NCBI GenBank assembly: GCA_020723305.1
Contig: DYJC01000023.1
Span: forward strand, 1 to 64,000
DNA: 64,000 nucleotides
Origin: Desulfosudis oleivorans
Lineage (GTDB): Bacteria > Desulfobacterota > Desulfobacteria > Desulfobacterales > SURF-7
Reading direction: 5' to 3'
Below are positions 36,629 to 44,413 of the stretch, piece after piece. The stretch's first letter is position 1. The number at the start of each line of letters is the position of its first letter. The position numbers and the translations under genes were made by a program. A model generated the notes under the pieces. That model was not told the origin of the DNA. It worked only from the letters and a program-made list of their open reading frames with translations, and did not search any database.

Positions 36629-36906
36629 TAGTGATAATCCTCATAGTCTACAACATAGGCGTTACCATCTTTAAATTCAAAAACGATTCGCCAATTACGG
36701 TTAACATCGATCGCCCACAAGCCTTGACGATCACCTTTTAAACTGTGGAGCCGCCAGCCTGGAGTATTCATATCTTCAATACATGTCGCTGTATCAAGTG
36801 CGATTAGGCGTATTCTCAGCTTCTGTTTATGGCCTGGCTGAATCCCGGACATACTACCCGTCTCAAAAAATTTCCGCAGCCCTTTATGTTTAAATGTTTT
36901 TATCAC
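36628..36906 (-). CDS. higB: HigB-type toxin (RelE superfamily)
   Basis: Using a GTG start at 36906, the protein VIKTFKHKGLRKFF... has 92 residues, the usual HigB length. A longer frame to 36984 adds 26 residues atypical of the family and is rejected. Motifs include LHSLKGDRQGLWAIDVNRNWRIVFEF and a terminal VDYEDYH. HigB cleaves ribosome-associated mRNA. Toxin-before-antitoxin order is typical of HigBA. Confidence 0.9.
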   Translation of the reverse strand: MIKTFKHKGLRKFFETGSMSGIQPGHKQKLRIRLIALDTATCIEDMNTPGWRLHSLKGDRQGLWAIDVNRNWRIVFEFKDGNAYVVDYEDYH

Positions 36907-36978
36907 AGATGATATTATATAGCATATTGCGCAATACGCAACACTTTTTTTCAAGAACAGAACGCCGGGCATCAGTGG

Positions 36979-37051
36979 GCGCAACGGCCATGCTTACCGG
37001 CTTGTGTGAAGCGGAGCGTAACACAAGTCCGCGTAAAGCATGAGGTTATGT
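36979..37051 (-). repeat. attC-like imperfect palindrome
   Basis: Minus-strand core GTTGCGC (36985-36979) and opposite box ACATAAC (37051-37045) bracket arms that pair as CATGCTT/AAGCATG and CTTGTGT/ACACAAG, with mismatched spacers and extra bases on one arm. The left arm segment GCTTACCGG resembles that of the other sites. It lies 34 nt beyond the stop of the 37086 gene. Confidence 0.6.
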
Positions 37052-37085
37052 GCAACTATTAAAATTTATTCAGCTTATAAACAAT

Positions 37086-37865
37086 CTAATTAATTTTCAT
37101 TATAACATATGTAACTATTTGAATTGGGCTTGTTACGATATCCAAAGGAACTGTCCATAAATAATTAAAATGTTTCAATATATATCTAACCCTATCTCTT
37201 TTCACCCACTTAATATCTTCTTCACATATTACATGAAAGCGCCTATCCTCATCGATTATATTTGTTACAATATCAAGATTTCGTTTGGGGTAAAGAGCTT
37301 TCCTTCCTGCCTCTATTTGAAAACGTATGAACTTCGATTTCTCTCCTGACTTTCCCAATATAGTATATTTATCAAATTTGATTGTTACTTTTTCTTCATT
37401 TAATGTATCTGACAATTCAGTAATTTCTGACAAAATTATAGGTTCTTTTTCAGATGGAAGAATTTCTTCCTCCAATTTTCTATAATGCATCGTTCTTTGC
37501 ATTTTGTCTTTTTTAATGATTTTTTTTATTTCATGAAGATCTTCATTTATTACCGGAGGATCTTTATAGTAGATTGTCTCAGTGTTATTTAGTGGATTTA
37601 CCTTTTTGGGGATAAGTATGCTAACAAATCTCTTTCCTTGTTCTTCAAATAGGATGCCTCCTACTTTTACCTCTATGTACTCTTCATGGTTTTTAGAGAA
37701 TGTATTAATAATCCATCCATTAATTTCTCGCGGTGTACTATCTATTTCCCGAACAGATTGATAATTATTTTTCAAATCTGAGGTCAATATAAGACTAGCA
37801 CATCCAAAAAAGAAGTTTGCAGATGAGAAGATAAAAAATAGTATAAGTTGGTTTCTTTTAATCAT
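37086..37865 (-). CDS. Lipoprotein of unknown function, AT-rich cassette gene
   Basis: The 259-residue protein has a signal peptide with lipobox FFGC (C22). The rest is charged and Lys/Glu/Ile-rich, with a C-terminal hydrophobic stretch (LWTVPLDIVTSPIQIVTYVIM) that may contact a membrane. Base composition is distinctly more AT-rich than the flanking core genes, fitting acquired DNA. It lies between two attC-like palindromes. No domain was recognised. Confidence 0.7.
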   Translation of the reverse strand: MIKRNQLILFFIFSSANFFFGCASLILTSDLKNNYQSVREIDSTPREINGWIINTFSKNHEEYIEVKVGGILFEEQGKRFVSILIPKKVNPLNNTETIYYKDPPVINEDLHEIKKIIKKDKMQRTMHYRKLEEEILPSEKEPIILSEITELSDTLNEEKVTIKFDKYTILGKSGEKSKFIRFQIEAGRKALYPKRNLDIVTNIIDEDRRFHVICEEDIKWVKRDRVRYILKHFNYLWTVPLDIVTSPIQIVTYVIMKIN

Positions 37866-37880
37866 TTATTTTTTACATGC

Positions 37881-37943
37881 ACATAACGGTGCGCCTTACC
37901 GGTGCGCGGCTTTTGCGCTTCCGCGTATAGGCGCTGGTTATGA
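37881..37943 (-). repeat. attC-like imperfect palindrome
   Basis: Minus-strand core GTTATGT (37887-37881) and opposite box TCATAAC (37943-37937) bracket arms GCGCCT/AGGCGC and CGCGG/CCGCG, separated by unpaired bases around an 11-nt loop. The CCTTACCGG segment is shared with the other sites. The stop codon of the next gene lies 2 nt away, as in integron cassettes. Confidence 0.6.
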
Positions 37944-37945
37944 AA

Positions 37946-38305
37946 TTATTCATTTAGTGGATTTGGTAGCCACTTTTGAGTTTTTCTGTCATAAACCTCG
38001 CCAGTGTATCCATTCACCTTAATCCCATTTTTCATCGCACCATATGCAGTAGATCCAAAAAAGCTATCTACTACATAATAATACTGATCATCTTTATAAT
38101 ATCCATCTACTGTTTTTTTTATAACTTTTAGGTGTTTCATTCTATAGATCATTACAATCTGACTACATTCATCTGGTGTAATTTTGAAACCATATAGGCA
38201 GACTTGATTTGAATCGCCTATATATTTGAGCTTATAGCTGGAACATGCAAAGAATATCAAAACTACAAACATTAAAAAAAATATTTTAAGCATTGTTTTG
38301 ATCAT
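37946..38305 (-). CDS. Small lipoprotein of unknown function, probable cassette gene
   Basis: The 119-residue protein has a hydrophobic signal (MLKIFFLMFVVLIFFAC) with a lipobox-like FFACS (C21). It ends YGAMKNGIKVNGYTGEVYDRKTQKWLPNPLNE, a short beta-rich region. Alternative starts are M1 and M5. It is AT-rich and the first gene of the minus-strand cassette-like series. No family was recognised. Confidence 0.65.
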   Translation of the reverse strand: MIKTMLKIFFLMFVVLIFFACSSYKLKYIGDSNQVCLYGFKITPDECSQIVMIYRMKHLKVIKKTVDGYYKDDQYYYVVDSFFGSTAYGAMKNGIKVNGYTGEVYDRKTQKWLPNPLNE

Positions 38306-38329
38306 ATTCGATCTCGTTTCATTTATTAA

Positions 38330-38426
38330 CAGGTCAAAATTTGACCTGATATTGACTGCTTTTCGGGCACTTTTGCCCTGATAATAGCCAAATCAGGGGG
38401 TTTTCGGGCACTTTTGCCCTGATAAT
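38330..38426. repeat. Palindrome and tandem 26-bp repeats at the edge of the cassette cluster
   Basis: CAGGTCAAAATTTGACCTG (38330-38348) is a palindrome with a single central base. It is followed by two identical 26-bp direct repeats (38360-38385 and 38401-38426; 41-bp period), each containing GGGCA/TGCCC with a 4-nt loop. The rest of the 38306-38712 gap shows no gene. A role as attI or as a promoter operator is possible but unproven. Confidence 0.6.
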
Positions 38427-38712
38427 TGTACCTGATATTTTCGCAATAAATCGTCTAAAAATTGGGAGCTGTTTTTTATATAACAGAACCCAACCCCTGC
38501 CAAATAAAAGATTCACAACAGAATCATTTTATGGATAGTATGTCAACATAAAATGACCGGAAACTCCTGGATGAAGTCTGCGAAATCATGCGGTTACATC
38601 GTTATTCCATATTCCATCTATACACGAAATTGGACATCTTACTCATCTTTCCTCTTTAGCCCAGGATTTTTTGAGATTTCAGTTCGCAGTCTATATGTTG
38701 TTCCATAACAGG

Positions 38713-39132
38713 TCATACAGACCCAATGGCGTCTCGCACAGCCGCCTTGAGTTCTGCCATGGTTGCCGGTTTTGTTAACAGTCCGGTAATTCCCCCAGGC
38801 AGATTTTCTTTATCCAATATATTTTCCGAATACCCGGAAGAAAGAATAATCGGAATATCCTTACGGATATCCAAAATTTTTTTGGACAGTTCAAGTCCGG
38901 TCATATCCGGCATCATCAGATCCGTAATAATGAGATCAAATCCATCCGGCATCTTATGAAATAATTGAAAGGCTTCTGTTGCATTGCTCTGGACAGTCAC
39001 CTGATATCCGAGATTTTCCAATATCCGTTTGCTGACATGAGAAATATCCTGGTCATCATCTACAAAAAGAATTCTCTTGTTATTCGAAGAGTTGTGTTCG
39101 TCTTTCCGATTTTTTCGAAAACGTGTAAACAT
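38713..39132 (-). CDS. Stand-alone response regulator receiver protein (CheY-like)
   Basis: This 139-residue protein is essentially one receiver domain. The acidic pair lies in LFVDDDQD (~25-28), the phospho-acceptor is D71 in IITDLMMPDMTG, and the conserved Lys is K120 in LLTKPA. No output domain follows. It is most like the receiver at the end of the hybrid kinase at 44.4-47.0 kb (both ILFVDD...DL(I/V)ITDxxMPxMTG), so it may be a phosphorelay partner of that kinase or of another one. Promoter region downstream of 39132 is AT-rich. Confidence 0.9.
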   Translation of the reverse strand: MFTRFRKNRKDEHNSSNNKRILFVDDDQDISHVSKRILENLGYQVTVQSNATEAFQLFHKMPDGFDLIITDLMMPDMTGLELSKKILDIRKDIPIILSSGYSENILDKENLPGGITGLLTKPATMAELKAAVRDAIGSV

Positions 39133-39298
39133 GTGGTTTCCTCATCAGCATCTATACAGTTCTCCAACACATTGTCCGTTTTCTTATATCATCAATAAAT
39201 TCCAAATCTGTCAAACCCATTTCCATATCCGGAACAAAAAGACCTCTCTTTCTCGTGCATACACCCTCTTGAGTCAAATCGGGGGAAAATAACCATAT

Positions 39299-39441
39299 GA
39301 GCCAATTTCAAAAGTCTCTTGTTGTAGTTCCGGCGAAAACTAGACACGCAGTGAAGCTTAGCGCTATCCAGTATTTTCGGCTCTTTTCTGGGCACTGACT
39401 TTCGCCGGTGTGACACTTTATAATAGTTTTTAAATTGGCTA
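39299..39441. mobile_element. MITE family 1, copy C with 4-bp target duplication
   Basis: A 143-bp copy bounded by GAGCCAATTTCAAAAGTCT and a right end reading TTTTAAATTGGCTA (two substitutions). The flanking direct repeat ATAT occurs at 39295-39298 and 39442-39445. The interior is nearly identical to copy A. Confidence 0.75.
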
Positions 39442-39473
39442 ATATGATTTTGTTTTTGCGCCGTGGAATTCAT

Positions 39474-39511
39474 TTGACAAAAAATTGTTTATTAAGTAAG
39501 TGTTACTCACT
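39474..39511 (+). promoter_or_regulatory. Putative promoter with overlapping TetR-type operator
   Basis: TTGACA (39474-39479) is followed 17 nt later by a weak -10 (TAAGTG). The -10 region is embedded in an inverted repeat AGTAAGT-GTT-ACTCACT (39495-39511, one mismatch). Location about 200 nt upstream of the TetR-acyl-CoA dehydrogenase pair suggests autoregulation. Confidence 0.5.
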
Positions 39512-39534
39512 CTTTCCGGGTGTCACATCAGGAT

Positions 39535-39699
39535 GGGTGTAATCAAAACTTTTGAATAATTAAATTATGTGGGGCTTCCAGCCGCGATATGGGTTTTTTC
39601 AAGATTTCAGTAAAAAAAGTGTTGTCGCGGCAAGATGCCACAATGGGAATAATCAAAACAATTGGGTAATCGAAATCCAACAGTTTTGATTACACACCC
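39535..39699. mobile_element. MITE family 2, copy 2, inserted in the TetR leader
   Basis: The element starts GGGTGTAATCAAAAC and ends GTTTTGATTACACACCC, the same termini as the copy at 36103, with a different, partly repeated interior. An 8-bp flank ATCAGGAT/ATCAGGAG (one mismatch) may be a decayed target duplication. It separates the putative promoter-operator (39474-39511) from the TetR start. Confidence 0.65.
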
Positions 39700-39714
39700 A
39701 TCAGGAGCTGTGTA

Positions 39715-40353
39715 TTGCTCTTGGTGAAAAGGATTGTAAGGCATACGAAATATATGGCCAAAACAAGTACCAAAAAGCTTCCGCCGGGACGACTGAAAAT
39801 AGTCCGGGCACTGAAAACCCTGTTGGGTAAAAAGGATTTTAATTCCATCACCACCGCAGAAATCGCAAAAACCGCCGGAGTTACGGAAGGTCTGATATAC
39901 AAGTACTTTAACGATAAACGGGATCTTCTGTTCAAGGTACTTCTGGAACTTTTTGAACAGTTTCTGTTGCAGATGGAAAAAGATCTCAAGGGTGTCGAAG
40001 GGTCTCTGAACAAGCTTCGTTCGATTATCCAGTCCACCCTTTTCTGGTATGATCAGCAAAGGGTTTTTACCAGAATCCTGCTGGTTGAAGTCCGCAATTC
40101 TCCTGATTTTTTCAAGAGTGAAGCATACCAGCAATGTGTTCGTGATTACAGCAAGATCATCATGGATATCATTCATGAGGGAATCGGTCTTGATGAAATC
40201 CGGAAGGATATAAAGCCTTCCGTTATCCGGCAGGTTATACAGGGATCTGTTGAGCATGTCTGCCTCCCGGCCATTATTTTCAATCGGGAAATCGCAGTAG
40301 AACCGGCTACAGAGGACCTCTGTCGAACAATATTTTTTGGGATTAAACAATAG
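39715..40353 (+). CDS. TetR-family transcriptional regulator
   Basis: The protein has a canonical TetR N-terminal HTH (ITTAEIAKTAGVTEGLIYKYFNDKRDLLFKVLLEL), then a helical ligand domain. Two starts are plausible. A TTG at 39715 has AGGAG 7 nt upstream (212 residues), whereas an ATG at 39754 (199 residues) has a weaker site. If the TTG is used, the ribosome site comes from the flank just after the family-2 element. Its stop lies 22 nt before the acyl-CoA dehydrogenase, so they probably form an operon. An acyl-CoA ligand is likely by context. Confidence 0.88.
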   Translation: MLLVKRIVRHTKYMAKTSTKKLPPGRLKIVRALKTLLGKKDFNSITTAEIAKTAGVTEGLIYKYFNDKRDLLFKVLLELFEQFLLQMEKDLKGVEGSLNKLRSIIQSTLFWYDQQRVFTRILLVEVRNSPDFFKSEAYQQCVRDYSKIIMDIIHEGIGLDEIRKDIKPSVIRQVIQGSVEHVCLPAIIFNREIAVEPATEDLCRTIFFGIKQ

Positions 40354-40375
40354 CGAAAAATAAGGAGGAAAAACC

Positions 40376-42229
40376 ATGGCACAATCCATTGCAGACCGAA
40401 GAGATGTTGATTTTGTTCTTTATGAACAACTGGAGGCTGAAAACCTGGTCAAGCTGGACAGGTATAAAGAGCTGAACAAAAAAATGTTTGATATGGTGGT
40501 TACGGAAGCCAGAAACTTTGCAATCAAGGAGATCCTCCCCTTAAATGAAGAAGGGGACAAGATCGGCCTTATATTTGAAAACAATCAGGTTATCGTGCCG
40601 GAATGTTTTCATCGACCGTTCAAGCTCTTCCGGGAAGGTGAATGGATTGCAATGAACGAAGATCCTGAAGTCGGCGGACAGGGATTCCCCCACCTGATCA
40701 CCCAGGCCTGCATGGAATATATCATGGGCGCTGACTTTTCCTTTTCCGCTTTTGGAATGGTATGTCATGGCGCTGCAAAAATGATCGAACTTTTTGGTAC
40801 GGAAAAGCAGAAAGAGATTTTCATGAAGAAAGTATACTCCGGCGAATGGGGCGGTTCCATGGTGCTCACCGAACCCGGTGCCGGATCGGATGTCGGATCG
40901 CTAATCACATCAGCCGTGAAAAACAGTGACGGCACCTATTCGATTTCAGGCAACAAGATCTTTATCACCTGCGGCGAACACAACATGCAGGAAAATATCA
41001 TCCACCCGGTTCTTGCCCGGATTGAAGGAGCGCCTGCCGGTACCAAAGGCATATCCATCTTTATCGTTCCCAAGATCTGGGTCAATGAGGATGGAAGCCT
41101 GGGTGAACCAAACGATATTGTCTGCACCGCAATTGAAGAAAAAATGGGTCTCCATGCCAGCCCGACAACGCAGTTGACCTTTGGCGGAAAAGGGAAATGC
41201 CGCGGTTTTCTCCTGGGAGAAGAAAACAAAGGGATGAAGGTGATGTTCCACATGATGAATGAAGCACGGCTCGGTGTGGGAGCCCTGGGTTTGTTCAATT
41301 CCTCCTGTGCCTATCTCTATGCCATCAATTATGCCAAGGAACGCGTTCAGGGAAGAGATCTGGCCGATTTTCTGAACAAGGATGCACAGCCTGTCACCAT
41401 TCTGCGCCATCCGGATGTGCGGAGAATGCTTCTGGGGATGAAGGCATATATGGAAGGGATGCGGAGCCTGGTCTATTACACGGCCTATCTCTTTGATAAG
41501 GAGGCCAATGAAAAAAATGCAGAACAGAAAGAAACCATTACCGGACTCATTGAGCTGCTGACCCCGATCATCAAATCCTATTGCACGGACCGCGGTTTTG
41601 AATGCACGGTTCAGGCCATGCAGGTTTACGGCGGATACGGGTATACCGCAGATTACCCGGTAGAACGCCTGATGAGAGACTCAAAAATCAACTCCATTTA
41701 TGAAGGAACCAACGGGATCCAGGCCATGGACCTTCTGGCCCGCAAACTCGGCATGAAAAAAGGCATGGTTTTCATGAACTTTCTGGGTGAGATTCAAAAA
41801 ATCATTGCCAAGGCCAAAGAAACCAAAGAGCTGGAAAGCCTCGCCAAAAAACTGGAAGAAACCATAGGTCACCTGGGCCAGGTTGCAATGCACATCGGCA
41901 AAACCGCCATGTCACCGGATATGAAAGTTGCATTTTCCTTTGCTTCCCCTTTCCTGGATGTAATGGGCGACGTGATCATGGCATGGATGCTGTTGTGGAG
42001 AGCTACGGTAGCCGCGCCCAAACTGAATACGCTGATCGGTGACGCAACCGGTGAAGATCGTCTGGATAAAATCAATAAGAATAAAAATGCAGCCTTTTAT
42101 GAAGGACAGATCCAGTCTGCCAGACATTTCATTGAAACCGTTCTCCCGGTTACCGTAGGCAGAATGAATTCCATTCAAAGCAACAGTTCTGCAGCGGTGG
42201 ATATACCGGAAGCCGCATTTGGAGGATAA
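40376..42229 (+). CDS. Acyl-CoA dehydrogenase (~600-residue, C-terminally extended class)
   Basis: The 617-residue FAD enzyme catalyses alpha,beta-oxidation of an acyl-CoA thioester. Visible features are GGSMVLTEPGAGSDVG (substrate/FAD binding), FITCGEHN, FGGKGKCRGFLLGEENKGMKVMF, QVYGGYGYTADYPVERLMRD and the catalytic Glu in SIYEGTNGIQ (E443). The ~120-residue C-terminal extension is typical of the long acyl-CoA dehydrogenases in anaerobic fatty-acid degraders. AAGGAGG lies 9 nt before the ATG. It follows the TetR gene directly and is closed by a strong terminator. Confidence 0.93.
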   Translation: MAQSIADRRDVDFVLYEQLEAENLVKLDRYKELNKKMFDMVVTEARNFAIKEILPLNEEGDKIGLIFENNQVIVPECFHRPFKLFREGEWIAMNEDPEVGGQGFPHLITQACMEYIMGADFSFSAFGMVCHGAAKMIELFGTEKQKEIFMKKVYSGEWGGSMVLTEPGAGSDVGSLITSAVKNSDGTYSISGNKIFITCGEHNMQENIIHPVLARIEGAPAGTKGISIFIVPKIWVNEDGSLGEPNDIVCTAIEEKMGLHASPTTQLTFGGKGKCRGFLLGEENKGMKVMFHMMNEARLGVGALGLFNSSCAYLYAINYAKERVQGRDLADFLNKDAQPVTILRHPDVRRMLLGMKAYMEGMRSLVYYTAYLFDKEANEKNAEQKETITGLIELLTPIIKSYCTDRGFECTVQAMQVYGGYGYTADYPVERLMRDSKINSIYEGTNGIQAMDLLARKLGMKKGMVFMNFLGEIQKIIAKAKETKELESLAKKLEETIGHLGQVAMHIGKTAMSPDMKVAFSFASPFLDVMGDVIMAWMLLWRATVAAPKLNTLIGDATGEDRLDKINKNKNAAFYEGQIQSARHFIETVLPVTVGRMNSIQSNSSAAVDIPEAAFGG

Positions 42230-42240
42230 ACCGTTTTTTA

Positions 42241-42286
42241 AAAACAGCTGCGCGTTCCCGCTTAAACAGGAACGTGCAGCTGTTTT
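42241..42286 (+). terminator. Rho-independent terminator after the acyl-CoA dehydrogenase
   Basis: AAAACAGCTGC-CGTTCC pairs with GGAACG-GCAGCTGTTTT around a short AT-rich loop, starting 12 nt after the stop and ending in a T-run. This is the clearest terminator in the window. Confidence 0.85.
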
Positions 42287-42359
42287 GACTTCATGTCCAA
42301 GCTATCTCAAAAAAGTCTTTTGGCCCAAACTCTGCGTTGGATTCATATTTCAAATCCTG

Positions 42360-42501
42360 GAGCCAATTTCAAAAGTCCCTTGTTGTCATTCCGGCGAAGG
42401 CCGGAATCCAGAGAAGTGAAGTGATATCCTGTATTTTTGCTTCGTTTCTGGACACCGGCCTTCGCCGGTGTGAAGGTTTTTTATCGTTTTGAAATTAGCT
42501 C
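42360..42501. mobile_element. MITE family 1, copy D (REP-like core)
   Basis: A 142-bp copy bounded by GAGCCAATTTCAAAAGTCC and TTTTGAAATTAGCTC. Its interior keeps two intact hairpins (TTCCGGCGAAGGCCGGAA and CACCGGCCTTCGCCGGTG). The flanks CCTG/CCTC are only a possible decayed 4-bp duplication. Confidence 0.75.
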
Positions 42502-42510
42502 CCTCGACAT

Positions 42511-42525
42511 ACTTTGATTACACCC
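42511..42525. repeat. Solo end of MITE family 2
   Basis: ACTTTGATTACACCC matches the terminal sequence of the family-2 elements at 36103 and 39535, but no partner end lies nearby. It sits 10 bp beyond family-1 copy D, so the later insertion may have disrupted or replaced most of an older family-2 element. Confidence 0.45.
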
Positions 42526-42578
42526 AATCCCAAATTTTTACTTGACGCAGACCCATCCATATTCTACTTATCGGCGCT

Positions 42579-43370
42579 ATGATTTCTCTGATTCAAAAAT
42601 ATACTCGGATATGGATAGTGATCATCCTGTTGCTCACCTGCGAAACCGCAAGGGCAGAGGACGACTGGTTTATCAGCCTTTATGGTGGGAAAGCATCCAA
42701 CAACAATCTGGCTGACATTTTCCTGGGAGAAACCGAATTTGTCTATGCCCAGATCCTGGTGCTGGCCACCGGGAAAAAACTCTGGGAATATGAGGATTAT
42801 CTGACCCTGGAGGCGGAAGGTCAGGTTGCCTGGAAATGGGGGTATGAAATCTACGCGGATGCAGAACAGTACCGGAATACATCCAGCTCCAATCCAGGAT
42901 GGGGCTGGGCAGAAGGATATTCCTATGAATCCCAGAACACCGGTTTTAACAAGCATAATGAATTCAACCTGCTGCTTACATTACGCTGGCAAAAATTCCC
43001 CTGGAACAACCATGTCAAGACATCCTTTGGATTCGGCGAAGGCTTGTCCTATGCAACGGAAGAACCGCCTCTTGAGAAAGATCCTCATGATGTCCTTCAT
43101 CCGGCTTTATACGAAAATTCACCAAATGACAGACCCTACAAGACCTCCCGGTTATTGAACTATCTCATGTTCGATCTGACGTTTGCCCTGCCGGACTACC
43201 CGGAGTACCAGACCTTCGTCCGGCTTCATCACCGGTCAGGCATCTTCCGGCTGATGAACGGCCATACCTGCGGTTCTAACTATCTGACCGCAGGGTTCCG
43301 GTATCAGTTCTCATGGCCAAAATTTGATATTGCAACATTCCGGGAGTTTGATCGAACCACAAAATGGTAA
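42579..43370 (+). CDS. Outer-membrane beta-barrel protein, PagL-like
   Basis: The 263-residue protein has a signal peptide ending ETARA|ED. Alternating hydrophobic strands follow, and it closes with RYQFSWPKFDIATFREF and W at the C-terminus. The segment VRLHHRSGIFRLMNG...GSNYLTAGFRY resembles PagL-type lipid A deacylases, whose catalytic His and Ser are spaced H-x-S, but the usual third residue is not evident. It may be a diverged acyl hydrolase or just an outer-membrane barrel. It stands alone between two MITE-bearing gaps. Confidence 0.6.
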   Translation: MISLIQKYTRIWIVIILLLTCETARAEDDWFISLYGGKASNNNLADIFLGETEFVYAQILVLATGKKLWEYEDYLTLEAEGQVAWKWGYEIYADAEQYRNTSSSNPGWGWAEGYSYESQNTGFNKHNEFNLLLTLRWQKFPWNNHVKTSFGFGEGLSYATEEPPLEKDPHDVLHPALYENSPNDRPYKTSRLLNYLMFDLTFALPDYPEYQTFVRLHHRSGIFRLMNGHTCGSNYLTAGFRYQFSWPKFDIATFREFDRTTKW

Positions 43371-43530
43371 TGCCGGATAGAGCCTCATCACCTCCTTCTG
43401 CTTTCAAAACAAACAACAGCCGGATAAAGTAAAATTATTGTAATACCAAAATTATCACTGGCGATTCAGAGTGAATCATATTAAACAACGGCCAACTGTT
43501 TTTTTGCAGGACGGACTGTTTCAACCAACT

Positions 43531-44199
43531 CAAATGAAAGAAAAAACCATGCCCGAACAAACGAATACACCATCAAATCAATATACGGCCGGTGAAGAAC
43601 TGGCCAATGGCATCACCCATGGAATCGGTATTCTTTTCAGTATTGCCGGGCTCGTGATTCTGATCATCACAGCCTCACTTCATGGTGATGTATGGCAGAT
43701 CGTCAGTTTTTCCATCTTTGGCAGCACCATGATCCTGCTGTATTCCGCTTCGACACTGTATCACAGCATCTCAAACCCTTTGCTCAAGGCCGGTTTGAAA
43801 AAACTGGATCATTCCGCCATTTTTCTTCTGATTGCGGGAACCTATACCCCTTTTTTAATTGTTCATCTGAGAAGCATGCTGGGCTGGAGCCTTTTGGCAG
43901 TGATATGGATAATTGCCGCAGTCGGCATTGTGATCAAGGTGTTTTACATCCAGAAAATAAAAAATCTATCCACCGGACTCTACCTTATGATGGGATGGCT
44001 GTGCGTGATTGCCATCCAGGGATTATTTCAAATCCTTCCGATAACAAGCTTCTCGCTTCTGATTGCCGGAGGCGTCTTCTACACAGCCGGCGTCATATTT
44101 TATGCATGGAAAAAACTGCCGTACCATCACGCTGTCTGGCATCTGTTTGTGTTAGGCGGCAGCACGTCTCATTTCTTTTCGGTGCTGAAAAGCGTATAA
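43531..44199 (+). CDS. Haemolysin III / PAQR-family membrane protein
   Basis: The ~223-residue protein has seven hydrophobic segments and the HlyIII/PAQR signatures: ANGITHGIGILFS, SASTLYHS, LDHSAIFLLIAGTYTPF and the terminal HHAVWHLFVLGGSTSHFFSV. These supply the Ser/Asp/His zinc-site residues of the superfamily. The frame extends to a GTG at 43471, with ATG codons at 43531 and 43549; none has a strong ribosome site. Members are predicted membrane hydrolases, and the specific role here is unknown. Confidence 0.85.
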   Translation, partial: QMKEKTMPEQTNTPSNQYTAGEELANGITHGIGILFSIAGLVILIITASLHGDVWQIVSFSIFGSTMILLYSASTLYHSISNPLLKAGLKKLDHSAIFLLIAGTYTPFLIVHLRSMLGWSLLAVIWIIAAVGIVIKVFYIQKIKNLSTGLYLMMGWLCVIAIQGLFQILPITSFSLLIAGGVFYTAGVIFYAWKKLPYHHAVWHLFVLGGSTSHFFSVLKSV

Positions 44200-44260
44200 G
44201 CCATATAACGGACACTCAAACATAGGCGCAATCCCTCTTGATCTTGACCAAACTGAAACG

Positions 44261-44275
44261 TTTTGAAATTGGCTC
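44261..44275. repeat. Solo end of MITE family 1
   Basis: TTTTGAAATTGGCTC matches the right end of the family-1 elements, with no matching left end nearby. It lies downstream of the haemolysin III-family gene. Confidence 0.45.
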
Positions 44276-44413
44276 TTTTAATTATATTTGCTATAGATCA
44301 AATAGTTTGGTAAAAAGAAAACATAATCGCAATTATATCATGCCGTGACATAATTTTTCTTCTGCCTTTTTCATATTCAGCTTAAAAAAAAATACCATAA
44401 TCATGGTTATAAG

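Noticed and set aside
38360..38426. CRISPR array
   Set aside because: Only two repeat units with one 15-bp interval and no cas genes; not a CRISPR array.
39607..40389. 260-codon minus-strand frame across the TetR gene
   Set aside because: The plus-strand frame has a complete TetR HTH and a coupled downstream gene; the antisense frame also crosses the family-2 element.
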